Below, piece after piece: positions 42,564 through 54,054 of a stretch of 64,000 nt of DNA. A program made the position numbers and the translations under genes. Origin of the DNA: Rapana venosa (Eukaryota; Mollusca; Gastropoda; Neogastropoda; Muricidae); contig CM054143.1 in NCBI GenBank assembly GCA_028751875.1, positions 63,529,328 to 63,593,327 of the forward strand, read 5' to 3'. Each line of letters starts with the position of its first letter. Position 1 is the first letter of the stretch. The notes under the pieces were generated by a model that saw nothing but the letters and a program-made list of their open reading frames with translations, ran no database searches and was not told where the DNA came from.

Positions 42564-43816
42564 CAAAGTCAAAAGTCAAAGTCAAATTTCTATTTCCAGA
42601 TGGTACATTGAATAAGCAATACATTTGCTTTATTTCATCAAGCCATCTATCTAAGAACAAATTTCTTAATGATTATACTAAAATACTACATTATTACAAC
42701 CTTTACTATTAAATTAAACCATTTAAAAGAGGAAAATCGATAAGATAATACATTGGAAAATACAAATTACACACATATACATACATACACACGCACACAC
42801 ATACTCATACACACCTGCGCGCGTGCGCACTCACGTACCCACATGCACTTAAATAAAGAATGTTTTAAGAATTAAAATAATAAAATCATACATCGTCAGA
42901 CAACAAAATTACTTCACCTACTATATCATTCATTCTTTCACTTTATACTTAAGATAATAAAAAGGTACAGGAACAGAACATTAGAAAAATAAATACTAGG
43001 CATTCATTGCGTCATTACTGACAATATTGCCTGCAATGACCTCCCTCCTCTCCTTGGCCACCCAGTAAACGTGTGCTTATATGTGCTCATACTCTTGAAA
43101 TAGCACTTTTTAAAAATAAAATATTCACACAATAACTATCAAACAAACAAGATAAGTCAAATAAGACAATGATAATGATTATTATAATTGAGATACAATA
43201 ATAACAACAATCACCTATCACCGTGAGACAATATAACAAATAATCCCCATCACCATCAGACAACGACATAACGATAATAACAGAAAAGCATTGGAAAGGA
43301 TGAGGGCTGGGGGTGGAGTATCAAGGGGGAAGGGGGAAAACACATTCAATCAAATAGAAAAATAATAATAAAGAAGCAATTATTCAAACAAGTAAAACCC
43401 CTATAATATACAAAAATCAAAAGCCCATAATCACCTGGACTATCAAACTAATACAATATCGCTTATAATAGTACTAATGATCTCATCTCTAACTGCAATA
43501 AAAACAGCATCCATGATAAAACCTATTGAATTGGACAAGAGAAAGGGAATGAGGAGAGGAGAGGAGAGGAGAGAGAGAGAGAGAGAGAGAGAGATGTCAC
43601 AATATCTAGCTATCAGGTCTACTATTAAAAAAAATTATCCTTTCCACATTGTTTTAAAATTTGTAGATTATATAAGAGCTTGTATAGATAACTCTTACTT
43701 CTTTGCTTAATAAGATTGCCTCTTTCCTGCCTCCCCCTCCCTCCACACATATACAGCCAGTGACTGTGTAGAATTTCTAGTCACAGTAAGACATACTAGA
43801 ATTTTTTTTAAAGAAA
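42563..43816 (-). mobile_element. Non-coding 3' part of a nested LINE (tentative)
   Basis: Starts with a tail of TCAAAG/TCAAAAG repeats (42,563-42,587; CTTTGA on the minus strand) next to the SINE break, and is otherwise AT-rich and non-coding. The 7-bp agagtag flanks both ends of the 42,563-49,969 block, so this is probably the 3' end of the LINE whose RT is at 48,300-49,969. It could instead belong to a separate short element. Purine-rich tracts occur at 43,556-43,595, and a G run at 43,830-43,848 lies just beyond, inside the solo LTR. Confidence 0.5.
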
Positions 43817-43821
43817 TGCAG

Positions 43822-45041
43822 TGTAACGGGGGAGGGGGGGGGGGGCGCAAACAATCTCCAGTCACATGAAATAGATAAGTTGAAAAAAAGGAAACAACAA
43901 TCTCACAAAGGCGCACGTTCTTTCCACTCTACAGTCACACTCAAGATTTCAATTATATACTCTCATTTATTCTATTATTACATCAATCTGTCCCACAAAT
44001 AATATTTTTCAATAACCAAAAGAAGCATTGATCATATATATATATTCACTATTTACAAATTCACCCAACCCAAAACATCCTCCAGTTCACCTCATCCGGG
44101 TCAATACAATATTTTTTTTTTGTTCACTAGGGAACTTTAGTCCATCAACTTCCTGCCTCCCCCCCCCCACAATGAAGTCTAATTAACACCATTCACAAAG
44201 TTCCTGCAGACAAGACAGTCCCGAGCTCTCTGGCCCAGACAAACACACAGTCTCTCCTTGTCCAACTCTGGCACCATGCACAGAAAAGAAACCCACAGAC
44301 CTGGCTGCAATTTTGCTACACACAATTTTTCTCAAAAATCACTGACGACCCTTCCCCAAGAGAAGTCCTTTACCGCCAACGTCTGCTCCAGCCCCAGCCT
44401 CCAACGCTGCCACACCTTTATCTCTCAGGTCGGGTGGAATTGTCCTAAAGGACTGGACAGGACTGGGTCAGCTACTGGGATTCTTCCCAAGTGGGTCAGT
44501 ACAGGGGCAAAAGTAAAAGCCTACACAGATAGCAGAAAAGAACCCCCACTATTAGTACCCAGTATTAATAGATTTCTTTTTTATTCCTTACCTTTTTTTT
44601 CTTGAGTATTGTTGTTCCCAGAACACTGAACCCACCTCACTCACAAACCTATACAGAAGTCCATGCACTACACCACTTTCCTAAATTAAAGCAGAAGAGG
44701 TTTTTTTAATATAAAAATAAAAACAATCTTTTATCAACATACCACTTCATATAGGTAAAGTAATAACAATAATAATAATAATGTATGGAATTTATATAGC
44801 ACTGAATCTTGTAAAGCAACAAATCAAAGCGCTCAGAAGTGAGTAGATGTCACAACCAAAGGCCAGCTCAAACAGCTGCAACCTTCCCTGACCAGGACAG
44901 AAGATGAAATGTCAACTCTTATGACAGAAACACTTCACTACAGCTATCATTGACACCTACTCACTAAAGCAAAGAAGAAAAACATCCAACATATCCACAG
45001 TTGCAAAACAATACCAAAGGAACAGACATAGGTCTGTTACA
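43822..45041 (-). mobile_element. Solo LTR of the Gmr1-like family
   Basis: A minus-strand LTR (TGTAACAGACCTATG... to ...GTTACA) colinear with the LTRs at 23,741 and 32,825. It is flanked by a perfect 5-bp duplication TGCAG (43,817-43,821 and 45,042-45,046). No internal element sequence is present, so the body was lost by LTR-LTR recombination. An 80-bp LINE A tail fragment is inserted at 44,765-44,841. Confidence 0.9.
44765..44841 (-). mobile_element. Very short LINE A 3'-end insertion in the solo LTR
   Basis: Only the terminus (tatggaatttatatagcact, then cttgtaaagcaacaaatc) plus an ATT-type tail (AATAATAAT on the plus strand). The host LTR sequence is interrupted at gtaaagtaa / gaagtgag, which fits a short target duplication. 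An extreme 5' truncation. Confidence 0.7.
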
Positions 45042-45627
45042 TGCAGTCTTCATCTTCATCTTCAGTCCCGTGACCTTGGCGGTCGTTGGGGAGACATGAA
45101 AGATGATGCCGTGGTAAGCCTCCTCCATCCATCTCGGTCCTCGGCTCTGCGCAGTAGTGCCGAGTCATTCATCCTGGTCCATTCTCTGATGTTGTCCATC
45201 CATGACTTGTTCTGTCTTCTCTTTCTGCCATCTTCGAGTGTTCCCTGCAGTACTGTTTTTGGCAGAGTGTTGTGGCAGGTGACGTGGCTTAACCATGTCA
45301 GCTTTTTCTTCTTGATGATGGTGAGAAGGGGTTCCTGTGGACCTGCCAGCTGTGTTATTTGGCCCTTGACAAATTCATTGGTCTTTCTTCTCTACAGGAT
45401 ATGCCCAGCAGTTTTCTATGGCATTTTGTTTCAAATGACTGGATTTGCTTTGCTGTTTCAGCAGTCAATGTCCAGGTTTCACTTCCGTACAGCAGGATAG
45501 TCTAAATTAGGGCTTTGTAGAGCTTTAGTTTGATTGGGAAACTGATCTCTTTACTTTTCCATATGGTGGTGAGTTTTGTCATGGAAGATGTTGCCATGGC
45601 TAGTCTGACTTTGATTTCTGTCGTTGA

Positions 45628-46701
45628 TCACCCGTCCTTTGTGAGTGTAGCGCCAAGGTATTTAAAAGCGTCTATCTCCTCCAGTTGCTGGCCGTTCATG
45701 TAAATTTTAGCAGTGGCGTTGCTCGTGCTCTTTACAAGTACTTTACTTTTCTCCGAGCTCACCTCCATCCCATATGCTCCAGCTCTGTTCTCAAGTCTGG
45801 TCGTAAGATCTTGCAGCTCTGTGTTTCTCCCGCCCATGAGGTCAATGTCATCGGCAAACCGCAAGTTGTTGAGGGGTCTGCCGCCAATGGAGATAGTAGA
45901 GTGAAAGTCATGGAGGGTCTCTCTCATAATGTTTTCCAAGAACAGATTAAACAGGACTGGAGATAACAGACATCCTTGTCGGACCCCCACTGTGGTTTTG
46001 AAGTAGTCTCCGACCTGATTGTTCAGAAGGACTGCACTGCTTGCGGTGTTGTATAGTGCTTGAATGGTTTGCACTAGTCCTTCTTTAATGCCAAACATTC
46101 TGAGGACCTGCCACAGGCCTTCGTGCCATACTCTGTCGAAAGCCTTCTTGAAGTCAATGAAGTTGTGGAAAAGGTCTCTCTGATGTTGAAGATGTTTTTC
46201 CATCAGGATGTGGCAGTCAAAAATCTGTTCGATTGTGCTCCTGCCTGCCCTGAACCCAGCTTGTTCCTCTGCAAGGCGTTCCTCTGCCTCCTTCTTGAGT
46301 TGATTCAAAATAACTTTGAGCATGATCTTGCTGGCATGGCTCATGAGTCTGATTGTTCTATAGTTTTGGCATTGGCGTAAATTCCCATTCTTGGGCAGAG
46401 GTATGATGAGTGATTGTGTCCATTCTGTTGGCCACTGTTTTGTCTCCCAAATCTTCTGACAGATAGCTGTAACATGTGTGATGACTGTTTCGCCACCATG
46501 CTTGAGCAGCTCTGCTGGTATGTTGTCTGCTCCTGGGGACTTTCCTACTGGTAAACTGCGGATGGCTTCTTCCACTTCTTCCCTCAGTATAGGTAATGGC
46601 AAGGGTACTCTTGATGTTGCTGCTTCCTCTTCTATTATGCTCTTGTCAGGTTGGATTGGGTAGTTGTATAGTTCTTGACAATACTCAGACCACCTGTTCA
46701 A
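45628..46701 (-). pseudogene. RTE reverse transcriptase (copy 3)
   Basis: A 357-residue frame with the full RT core: PGADNIPAELLKHGG, LIIPLPKNGNLRQCQNYRTI, EEQAGFRAGRSTIEQIF, NFIDFKKAFDRVWHEGLWQV, VGVRQGCLLSPVLFNLFLEN, the catalytic FADDIDLMGG box and FKYLGATLTKDG. It ends at a stop where the other copies read on. Upstream, a Tyr codon has become TAA (near 46,797), separating it from the endonuclease. Inactive, but the least damaged member of the family. Confidence 0.9.
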
Positions 46702-46804
46702 TGCAGCTGAGCTTTCTGTGAAGAGGTTTCCGGAGCTGTCTTCAATGACTGATGATTTGGTTTGAAGTGGTTTTGTGAGTTTCTTCAGGGTGTCTTATGC
46801 CTTT

Positions 46805-47860
46805 TTACTGTTGCCCACTTTCATGCTTTTTTCCGATCTCATCACATTGATCACTGATCCACTTCTCTCTGGCCTTTAACATTGACTTCTTCACAAGATT
46901 GTTGGCCTCCTGGTACTCTTTAGGGTTGGAAGACCTGGTTGGTTTCAGTGCTGTTCTTGTATCGCAGAGGTCCAAGATGTCATTGGTAGTCCATGGCTGG
47001 TGTTTATTCCTCTGACGACCGAGTACCTCCTCTGCTGTTTCTCGGACTGCCTCATTAAAGTTGTTGGTGAGGTCATTGATGTCATTGTCCAGGAGGGTTA
47101 TTGCCGCAAAACATCTGCCAAGCTTAGCTTGGAAGATTTCCTCGACATCTGGATCTTTCAGTTTGTCCACGTCAAATTTGATATGTGGGTTTGCAGGCTG
47201 TTTATTTTTCTTCAGCTTCATTTTGAATACCAGTAGCACAAGGTCATGGTCGCTGCCTATGTCAGCTCCAGGGTAGGTTCTTGTTCTGGCTCTGTTGATG
47301 CTGGATTTGAAGTGCCATGGTGTTAAGATGCAATCTATTTGGTTATGGATCTTGCCGTTTGGCGCATGCCAGGTTGTCCGCCTTGACTGCTTGTGGGGAT
47401 AGAGGGTATTGGCAATGGTAAGTCTGTGGGTGCAGGCAAACTCCAGCAGACGTAGTCCCCTATCGTTGGTCTCTCCAGTTCCAAACTGACCAACTGTTCT
47501 GGCCCATTGGTTGTAAGAGTCAGGACCTACTTTGGCATTAAAATCCCCTTGAATAATGATGATGTCTTTCTTGGGTATCTTCATAATGGTCTCTTCAAGT
47601 TCTTTGTAAAATTCTTCTACTTCTTCATCTGCATGGTCAGAAGATGGTGCATAGATTTGTATGATGGTGATGTTCTTGGGCTTGGCCGACACCAGGATGC
47701 TGATAATCCTGCTGGAAGCCGGTGTACAGCTGATAATGCACCCCACTACTTCCTTTCTGACAATAAATGCCACTCCATGTTGGTGATGTTTCTCTTGACC
47801 ACTGTACCAGATCTTGTTGCCTTCTTCAGTCATTGTCTCACCAAGTCCTGTCCATCTCAC
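46805..47860 (-). pseudogene. RTE APE-type endonuclease (copy 3)
   Basis: A 351-residue frame carrying endonuclease motifs: the VRWTG start region, IQIYAPSSD, IIQGDFNAKVG with catalytic Asp/Asn, RRTTWHAPNGKIHNQIDCIL, and GSDHDLVLLVF with the catalytic SDH. The true N-terminus lies further upstream in another frame (47,908-48,279). The C-terminal end (EIGKKHESGQQ) is a frameshift in an A-run near 46,830 relative to copy 1, which reads on into the RT linker. The protein resembles the endonucleases often labelled craniofacial-development-protein-2-like in animal genomes. Confidence 0.88.
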
Positions 47861-48299
47861 TTCTCCTAGTCCAATAATGTCCCATTTATAGTGGCTAAGC
47901 TCATACTCTAGTTCTTTGATTTTTCCACACTGGTAGCGTGTACGGACATTCCATGTTCCAATGGTGATCTGTTCTCTAGGGAGTTTAAGTAATGTTTTAA
48001 CTCCAGTAGCTGACTTGTCACTTCCACCCTGGTGTTGATCAATGGAAAGCGCGGCCGTTGGTAACCCGGCCTCGACTGATCGGTATCATATTGGCTTTGT
48101 ATTTGTCTCTCATGTCTTTTCTGTGGGCTTAGGATATTCCTTGATGGCGCCAGTCTCCTCTCCAAGTCTCCATATGTTGTTTTTCTATTGGGGTTTCCTC
48201 CCCCACATGCGACAGGTTGTACTGGGTTACATGGATACCAGTAGCAGTAACAGAGAACTTCTCTGACTGACCTGACCACAGTCAGCAGTAAGTGCTGAT

Positions 48300-49969
48300 A
48301 AATGTAAGTATGGTTGATTTGCCGTATTAGTCATGGTTTATTTGCCTTATTAGTCAATTCGTAGGCATTCATGCAATAGATGACTTTTTAGCTGTCTTGA
48401 ACTGATTTTTGTTTTGGATACATTTTAAGCGTTTTGGGAGCTTGTTCCATAAATCACTATCTGAGTACAAGAAGCTTGATTGTAAAGATTATTTCTTGGT
48501 CTCAGAAATATTAGTAGATGATTATGTCTGTGTTCATTGATTTTGAAGCTATTGGTGATCTTTGGATGGACATTTCCATTGACAACTTTCTGGACAAATA
48601 GAGCTTTATTTAGATAAAGTCTGTTTTGAAGGTTAGAATATTTGTTTGCTTATAATCGTTATGGTTAGGGAGCTTGATTTTAATAGAACAAGTTTCAGTG
48701 CTCTTTTATATAATCGATGAATCAATTTTAAAATTGTATCATTGCAGCTGTCCCAAAGAGATGAAGCATAGTCAACTATAGGCAAAATATGGCGCAAAAA
48801 AGAGTTTGCGAGAGAGGTTATTCAGAACATGTTTTATTTTTGATAAATGAAGTAGCTTGTAAGCGAGATATTTTTCTAGCGCCATCACATGATCAGTCCA
48901 AGTAAGATTTTTGTCAATAATTACACCCAGAATTCTGTGGGAGTCAACTTCTTCGATTACTCTTTTACCTATCAACAGAGGTTGGAATTTATCTTTCATT
49001 TTTTGTCTCTTTTGTCTTGCTAGTACATACATACACTTAGTTTTTCGTGTATTTAGGGACATATGGTTTAGCTGAGTCCAAGTAACCAATCTGTCAATAC
49101 TGTTTTGAAGTTTGAGTGTAGGTCTGTGGGGGTCAGAATCACTGCAATAGAGGGATGTGTCATCAGCAAACATTTCACAGCTACATTCTAGAGATTGGGG
49201 TAAGTCATTTACATAGATTGAAAATAGAAGTGGACCCAATATTGACCCTTGTGGTACTCCATGTTTAATAGGTACTAGTTCTGATGTTTGATTATTTGCA
49301 GTTATTAGCTGCTGCCTATTCGACAAAAAGCTTTTCAAAAGATTTATAATTTCTGGTGTTAGTTTATACAAGTGAAGTTTACGTAATAATAGGGGATGAT
49401 TGATTACATCAAATGCTTTTTCAAAGACAACAAAAAGAAGACCTGTATATTTATTTTCATTGATATTGTGTAGGAGACTGTCCATAATTTGTGTAAGAGC
49501 TGTGTGACAGCAATAGTTTTTATGAAAACCTGACTTTAATAGATTTTTTTTTACAAAGTAGGAATATACGGATTTTATTATATGTTTTTCGATGGGTTTA
49601 GATAAGACAGACAGAATTGAAATTGGTCTGTAATTTGAAGGACAAGCAGGATCACCTTGTGGACTGGTATGATTTTTGCCTTTTTAAATATGACAGGAAA
49701 GTTGTTTTTCTCTATGCACAAGTTATACAAGTATGTCAGTGTTCAAGCAATAACTTGACCACAAAGTGTAATTATTCTTCCATCTAGATTGTCTAAACCA
49801 CGTGTTCTGGAACTTTTTTTGAAGAGACAGGCTTTCCAAGACATCTGTGATTGTCATTGGCAGTAGTTTAAATGGAAAGTTTATTTCTTTTGATTCGATA
49901 TATTGCTCTAAGTAATGGAGATCATTTTCATTTGGCTTGTCATTTGATATTACACATTTTATTATCATA
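48300..49969 (-). mobile_element. Non-LTR element, RT portion, 5'-truncated
   Basis: A third LINE family on the minus strand. The frame 48,772-49,485 encodes LLFVVFEKAFDVINHPLLLRK, IKHGVPQGSILGPLLFSIYV, the catalytic CEMFADDTSLYCSD box and RILGVIIDKNLTWTDHV. Upstream traces (NFPVIFKKAKIIPVHK, then the YRPIS region) appear in other frames up to 49,969. Downstream, broken frames show SLWDSCN and SDLWNKLPKRLK to about 48,360. It is inserted in the SINE and is itself interrupted by RTE copy 3. The RT is CR1/Jockey-like. Confidence 0.8.
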
Positions 49970-49975
49970 TTAGAG

Positions 49976-50104
49976 TAGGCCATTATATGCGGGTGGAAAC
50001 AGATGACAACATTTACAAAACTGCATACACACGGGGACTGGATGTAAAAAAGCACATGAGTGTTTATTCCATTATCCTCGATATAAAAGAATAAATAAAT
50101 AAAA
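49976..50104 (+). mobile_element. SINE 3' part, continuation of 42,339-42,563
   Basis: Contains gcgggtggaaacagatgaca, acacacggggactggatgta and tcctcgatataaaagaataa with an A-rich tail, matching the 3' half of the SINE at 36,668. The bases before it (attagagtag) repeat the end of the first half (gaaagagtag), a 7-bp target duplication of the inserted LINE. Confidence 0.75.
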
Positions 50105-50620
50105 AGCCTATCAGAAAGAACAAGCACATTACCCGTCCCAACCTCAAGGCCATAGATATTCAAACTTTTCTTTTCCAAACTGCTGAACGTCTATCACAAA
50201 TCCATGACCATACTGACCCTTCTATACACTACAATACCGTTCTCAGCCAACTTCTTGGTGAGCATGCACCTCCTACTGACCATCTCCTGCCTGACAGCCC
50301 CTGTGCACCATGGTACACCCATGACATCCTGGTCACAAAACGTAAACGCCAACAGCTAGAGTGGCAATGGCGAAAAACAAAAACTGAGATAAACAAAACA
50401 GGTTCTCCGTAAACACATCAACAAAGTCAAAACCTTAATCCATTCAGCAAAAACAAAATATTACTCTTCTCAAGTTCTTGATGAAATCTCTCTTTTCCCT
50501 CACATCCACTCTTCTTGGATCGTGAAGGCTAGCCCTCTGCCTGCTATCTACGACCACTCTGAACTTCCTTCTATATTTTCTGCATTCTTTTCTGACAAAG
50601 TCCGCAACATTCGCTCTAGT
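50105..50620 (+). mobile_element. LINE family A, copy 3, second segment
   Basis: Resumes family A at the end of the endonuclease and covers the linker to the RT (CATGGTACACCCATGACATC, then the lysine-rich KRKRQQLEW-type region). It stops at cattcgctctag, where an RTE-like LINE is inserted, and continues at 52,156. Confidence 0.75.
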
Positions 50621-50621
50621 T

Positions 50622-52155
50622 TCTTCTTATTCCTTATAGCTCCTAGCGGAGCATAGGGCCTCAACAGCGTCCCCAACCTTCTCCTGTCTCTAGCAAGGGT
50701 CTTGGCCTCTTCCCATGTCAGGCTGGAGTCTCTCAGCTCACTATGCAGGCTTCTCCTCCAGGTCTGTTTGGGGTGCCCTCTCTTCCTTTTCCCCTGCGGG
50801 TTCCACTCAAGTGCTTGTCTGGTGATGTTGCAAGGCTCCTTCCGTAGGGTGTGGCCGACCCAAAGACACTTTCGCCGCCTTACTTGGACTTCCATAGGCT
50901 GTTGGTTCGCCCCCATCCACAGGTCGGTACTTGGCACTCTGTCGAAGCATCTTAGATGAAGGATCTGCCGGAGACATCCGTTGATGAAGGTCTGGATCTT
51001 GGAGGAGCTGGTGTTGATGACCGCCAAGTTTTGACCCGTAGAGAAGCACAGACTTCACGTTGGAGTTGAAGATCCTGAGCTTGGTGGTTGTGGAGATCGC
51101 ATTTGTTCTCCACACGGGTTTCAAGATGGCAAATGCTTGGCGTGCTTTCTTTATTCTTGCCTTGATGTCTTCGTCTGTGCCTCCTGTCTGGCTGATCTTA
51201 CTGCCCAGGTACACAAACTCGCTGACATCCTCTACTGCTTTCCCAGAGATGGTGACAGGAGCCTCTTGCTGGTTGTTGGTATGCAGTAGCTTGGTCTTCT
51301 CTTGACTGATCCTGAGGCCAACACATCTAGCTGTGGAATCTAGGGCAGTGACTTTGCTTTGGATGTGCTGCAGGTGGTGGGATAGCAGAGCCAGGTCATC
51401 GGCAAAATCGAGATCTTCCAGCTTTGTCATGAGGGTCCATTGGATACCTTTCCCGGAACTTGCGTAGGCCGTCCTTGTCACCCAGTCAGCACCACAAGGA
51501 AGAGGAGTGGAGAACAACAAGCAGCCCTGTCTGACGCCGGAAGAGATCCCGAAGCTATCAGAGAGTCTTCCACCATGGATGACCTGGCAGGAGAATCCTT
51601 CGTAAAGTTGTCTTATGATGTTGACAAACTCTGATGGCACACCATAGTGGAGAAGGATGTTCCAGATTGCTTGTCTGTCCACGCTGTCAAAAGCCTTCTC
51701 AAAATCGATGAAGCAGGCATAGAGAGGTGACTGCCATTCTATGGACTGTTCTACGATGAGTCTGAGGGTCGCAATCTGGTCGGTACAGGAATGCTCTTTT
51801 CTGAAGCCTGCTTGTTCATCTCGAAGAGTCTTGTCGAGAGCATCTTTCATTCAGTCCAGGATGACTCTTGTGAGGACTTTGCTGGGGATGGACAACAGGG
51901 TGATACCTTGCCACTTTCCACACTGGGAGAGGTCGCCGTGCTTGGGGAGCTTCACAAGCAGGCCCATCTTCCATTCTGCTGGCACCTCCCCAGTTGTCCA
52001 GATCAGGTTGAGCAAGTGGTGGAACTCATCAACGATGTCACTACCCCCTTCTTTCAAGGCTTCTGCCAGAATGTTGTCAATGCCAGCAGCCTTGCTGTTC
52101 TTCAAGCTGCTGATGGCCTTTCGGATCTCTGTCTTGGTGATCTCTCCAGTGTTGT
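50622..52155 (-). mobile_element. Truncated RTE-like LINE nested in LINE A copy 3
   Basis: About 1.5 kb on the minus strand. Frames 51,851-52,225, 50,807-51,850 and 50,548-51,027 carry the RT: NSKAAGIDNILAEALKEGG, RDEQAGFRKEHSCTDQIATL, FIDFEKAFDSVDRQAIW, SSGVRQGCL, the catalytic LEDLDFADDLALLSH box, FVYLGSKISQTGG, then the LWVGHTLRKEP and GKRKRGHPKQTWRRS C-terminal region. A stop near 51,848 and a frame change near 51,010 break it. The 3' tail on the minus strand is AAGGAATAAGAAGAAAC. It is closely related to the LINE nested at 30,838-31,915. Confidence 0.85.
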
Positions 52156-53180
52156 TTGGATCACTCCTTTTCATCCTGCAATTTCTGACCCTCAATTTTC
52201 TGGCTTTCCTCTCCTTCTCTTTCATCCAGCAAGAGAGAAAGAAATAGCAACATTTCTGAAAGAAATGACAATAAAATCATGTGATCTTGATCCTATATGT
52301 GCTTCTCTTTTTACTTAGTGCCTTCCACAGCTTATACCCACTATCACAAAAATAGTAAACTAATCACTTCTTTCAGGAATTTTTCCAACAGCTCTCAAAA
52401 CCGCAATAGCTACACCTCTACTCAAAAAGCATGACCTCGATCCCAACACTCTGAAGAATTATAGACCTGTATCCAACCTACCGTTCATCTCTAAAGTCCT
52501 TGAAAAAGTTGTTTTGATACAACTCAACAGCCATCTTCATTCAAACAGTCTCCTTCCCCCTTTTCAATCTGCCTATCGCGCCAACCACAGCACCGAAACC
52601 ACCGAAGTCCACACCTTAAACACGCTTCTACACGCGTCTGACTCAGGAAAAAATCTCCCTTCTCACTCTTCTCGACTTATCTGCAGCCTTCAACACTATA
52701 GACCACTCAATTCTTCTCTCCCGTCTCCAAAAAAACTTTTGGTATTAAAGGTACAGCACTCACCTGGTTCAGTTCATACCTTACAGAACGATTCCACACA
52801 GTTGCAGTAAACAAAATTCAATCAAAACCTGCCAAACTGGAATGTGGAATCCCCCAGGGATCAGTTCTCAGCCCTGTTCTTTTCAATCTCTACACTGCTC
52901 CTCTTTCACACATAATAAATCATCATCAGATCAACCATCATTTTTATGCAGATGACTCTCACATTCCTAACAGTGATACCCTTGAAAATCTGCACTCTCT
53001 CTTGATTAATATGTCCTATTGCCTTCAAGATATCCAAAATTCGATGAAACAAAACAGGTTACATCTAAATGCAGATAAAACTGAAGCCATTTTTTCTAGG
53101 GACCAAACACAAACTCTCTTCCATCATAACAGCTTCAATAGAATTCGGCAATACGTATGTTCCCTCTATCTACTGCTGTA
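52156..53180 (+). mobile_element. LINE family A, copy 3, RT segment
   Basis: Continues from 50,620 into the RT. Traces include SCDLDPICASLF (52,270), RPVSNLPFIS-like (52,470), NHSTETTEVHTLNTLL (52,580), GIPQGSVLSPVLF (52,845), the active site YADDSHI (52,945) and LNADKTEA (53,070), scattered over several frames. It stops near VPSIYCCK at about 53,180, where another family A fragment begins in the opposite orientation. Confidence 0.75.
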
Positions 53181-53500
53181 AAATAATAATAATAATAATA
53201 ATAATAATACCTGGAATTTATACAGCGCTATATCTTGCAAAAAACAAATCAAAGCGCTTTCATTCATCCTAATCTTTCACATGCAGCCAGTTACAATTAA
53301 TAGATTTTTACAAATTCAAATATAAACACACACAGCGCACAAGTAATAGTTTTTACAAATTTAAATGTAAACACACACACGTGTGCGCACCCACACACAC
53401 CACACACACACACAAACACACACACACACAAAGGTTGTGCACTCCAACAGGGTGATGGGGAAGGGAGTTAGTTGTTGAGGGCAGGGACAGAAATGAGATG
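53181..53500 (-). mobile_element. LINE family A fragment (3' end), runs into the gap
   Basis: Minus-strand 3' end: AAT-repeat tail (53,181-53,208), family terminus (ggaatttatacagcgctata) and AC/TG tract (53,368-53,430). It is cut by the assembly gap. Confidence 0.8.
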
Positions 53501-54000
53501 NNNNNNNNNNNNNNNNNNNNNNNNNNNNNNNNNNNNNNNNNNNNNNNNNNNNNNNNNNNNNNNNNNNNNNNNNNNNNNNNNNNNNNNNNNNNNNNNNNNN
53601 NNNNNNNNNNNNNNNNNNNNNNNNNNNNNNNNNNNNNNNNNNNNNNNNNNNNNNNNNNNNNNNNNNNNNNNNNNNNNNNNNNNNNNNNNNNNNNNNNNNN
53701 NNNNNNNNNNNNNNNNNNNNNNNNNNNNNNNNNNNNNNNNNNNNNNNNNNNNNNNNNNNNNNNNNNNNNNNNNNNNNNNNNNNNNNNNNNNNNNNNNNNN
53801 NNNNNNNNNNNNNNNNNNNNNNNNNNNNNNNNNNNNNNNNNNNNNNNNNNNNNNNNNNNNNNNNNNNNNNNNNNNNNNNNNNNNNNNNNNNNNNNNNNNN
53901 NNNNNNNNNNNNNNNNNNNNNNNNNNNNNNNNNNNNNNNNNNNNNNNNNNNNNNNNNNNNNNNNNNNNNNNNNNNNNNNNNNNNNNNNNNNNNNNNNNNN
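53501..54000. other. Assembly gap, exactly 500 N
   Basis: A round 500-base run of N, the usual placeholder for a gap of unknown length. The sequence after it restarts at the equivalent of position 32,770. Confidence 0.98.
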
Positions 54001-54054
54001 CTTTTTCTTGTTCATAAAAAAAACTCGTTTTTTTTTTTCCCCGGGAGGGGGATC

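Larger units (their letters stand above)
45047..48275 (-). mobile_element. RTE-type LINE, copy 3, near full length
   Basis: About 3.2 kb on the minus strand, cleaner than copy 2. The 3' end at 45,047-45,070 has a GAA/GAT-type tail; the 5' end aligns with the start of copy 2. The coding region runs from an N-terminal frame (47,908-48,279) through endonuclease (46,805-47,860) and RT (45,628-46,701) to the C-terminal part in broken frames (about 45,096-45,600). It lies inside another LINE (48,300-49,969), and the solo LTR is immediately next to its tail. Confidence 0.88.

Noticed and set aside
47000..47869. Plus-strand frames of 70-120 residues
   Set aside because: Shadows of the RTE endonuclease on the minus strand, with no independent motif.
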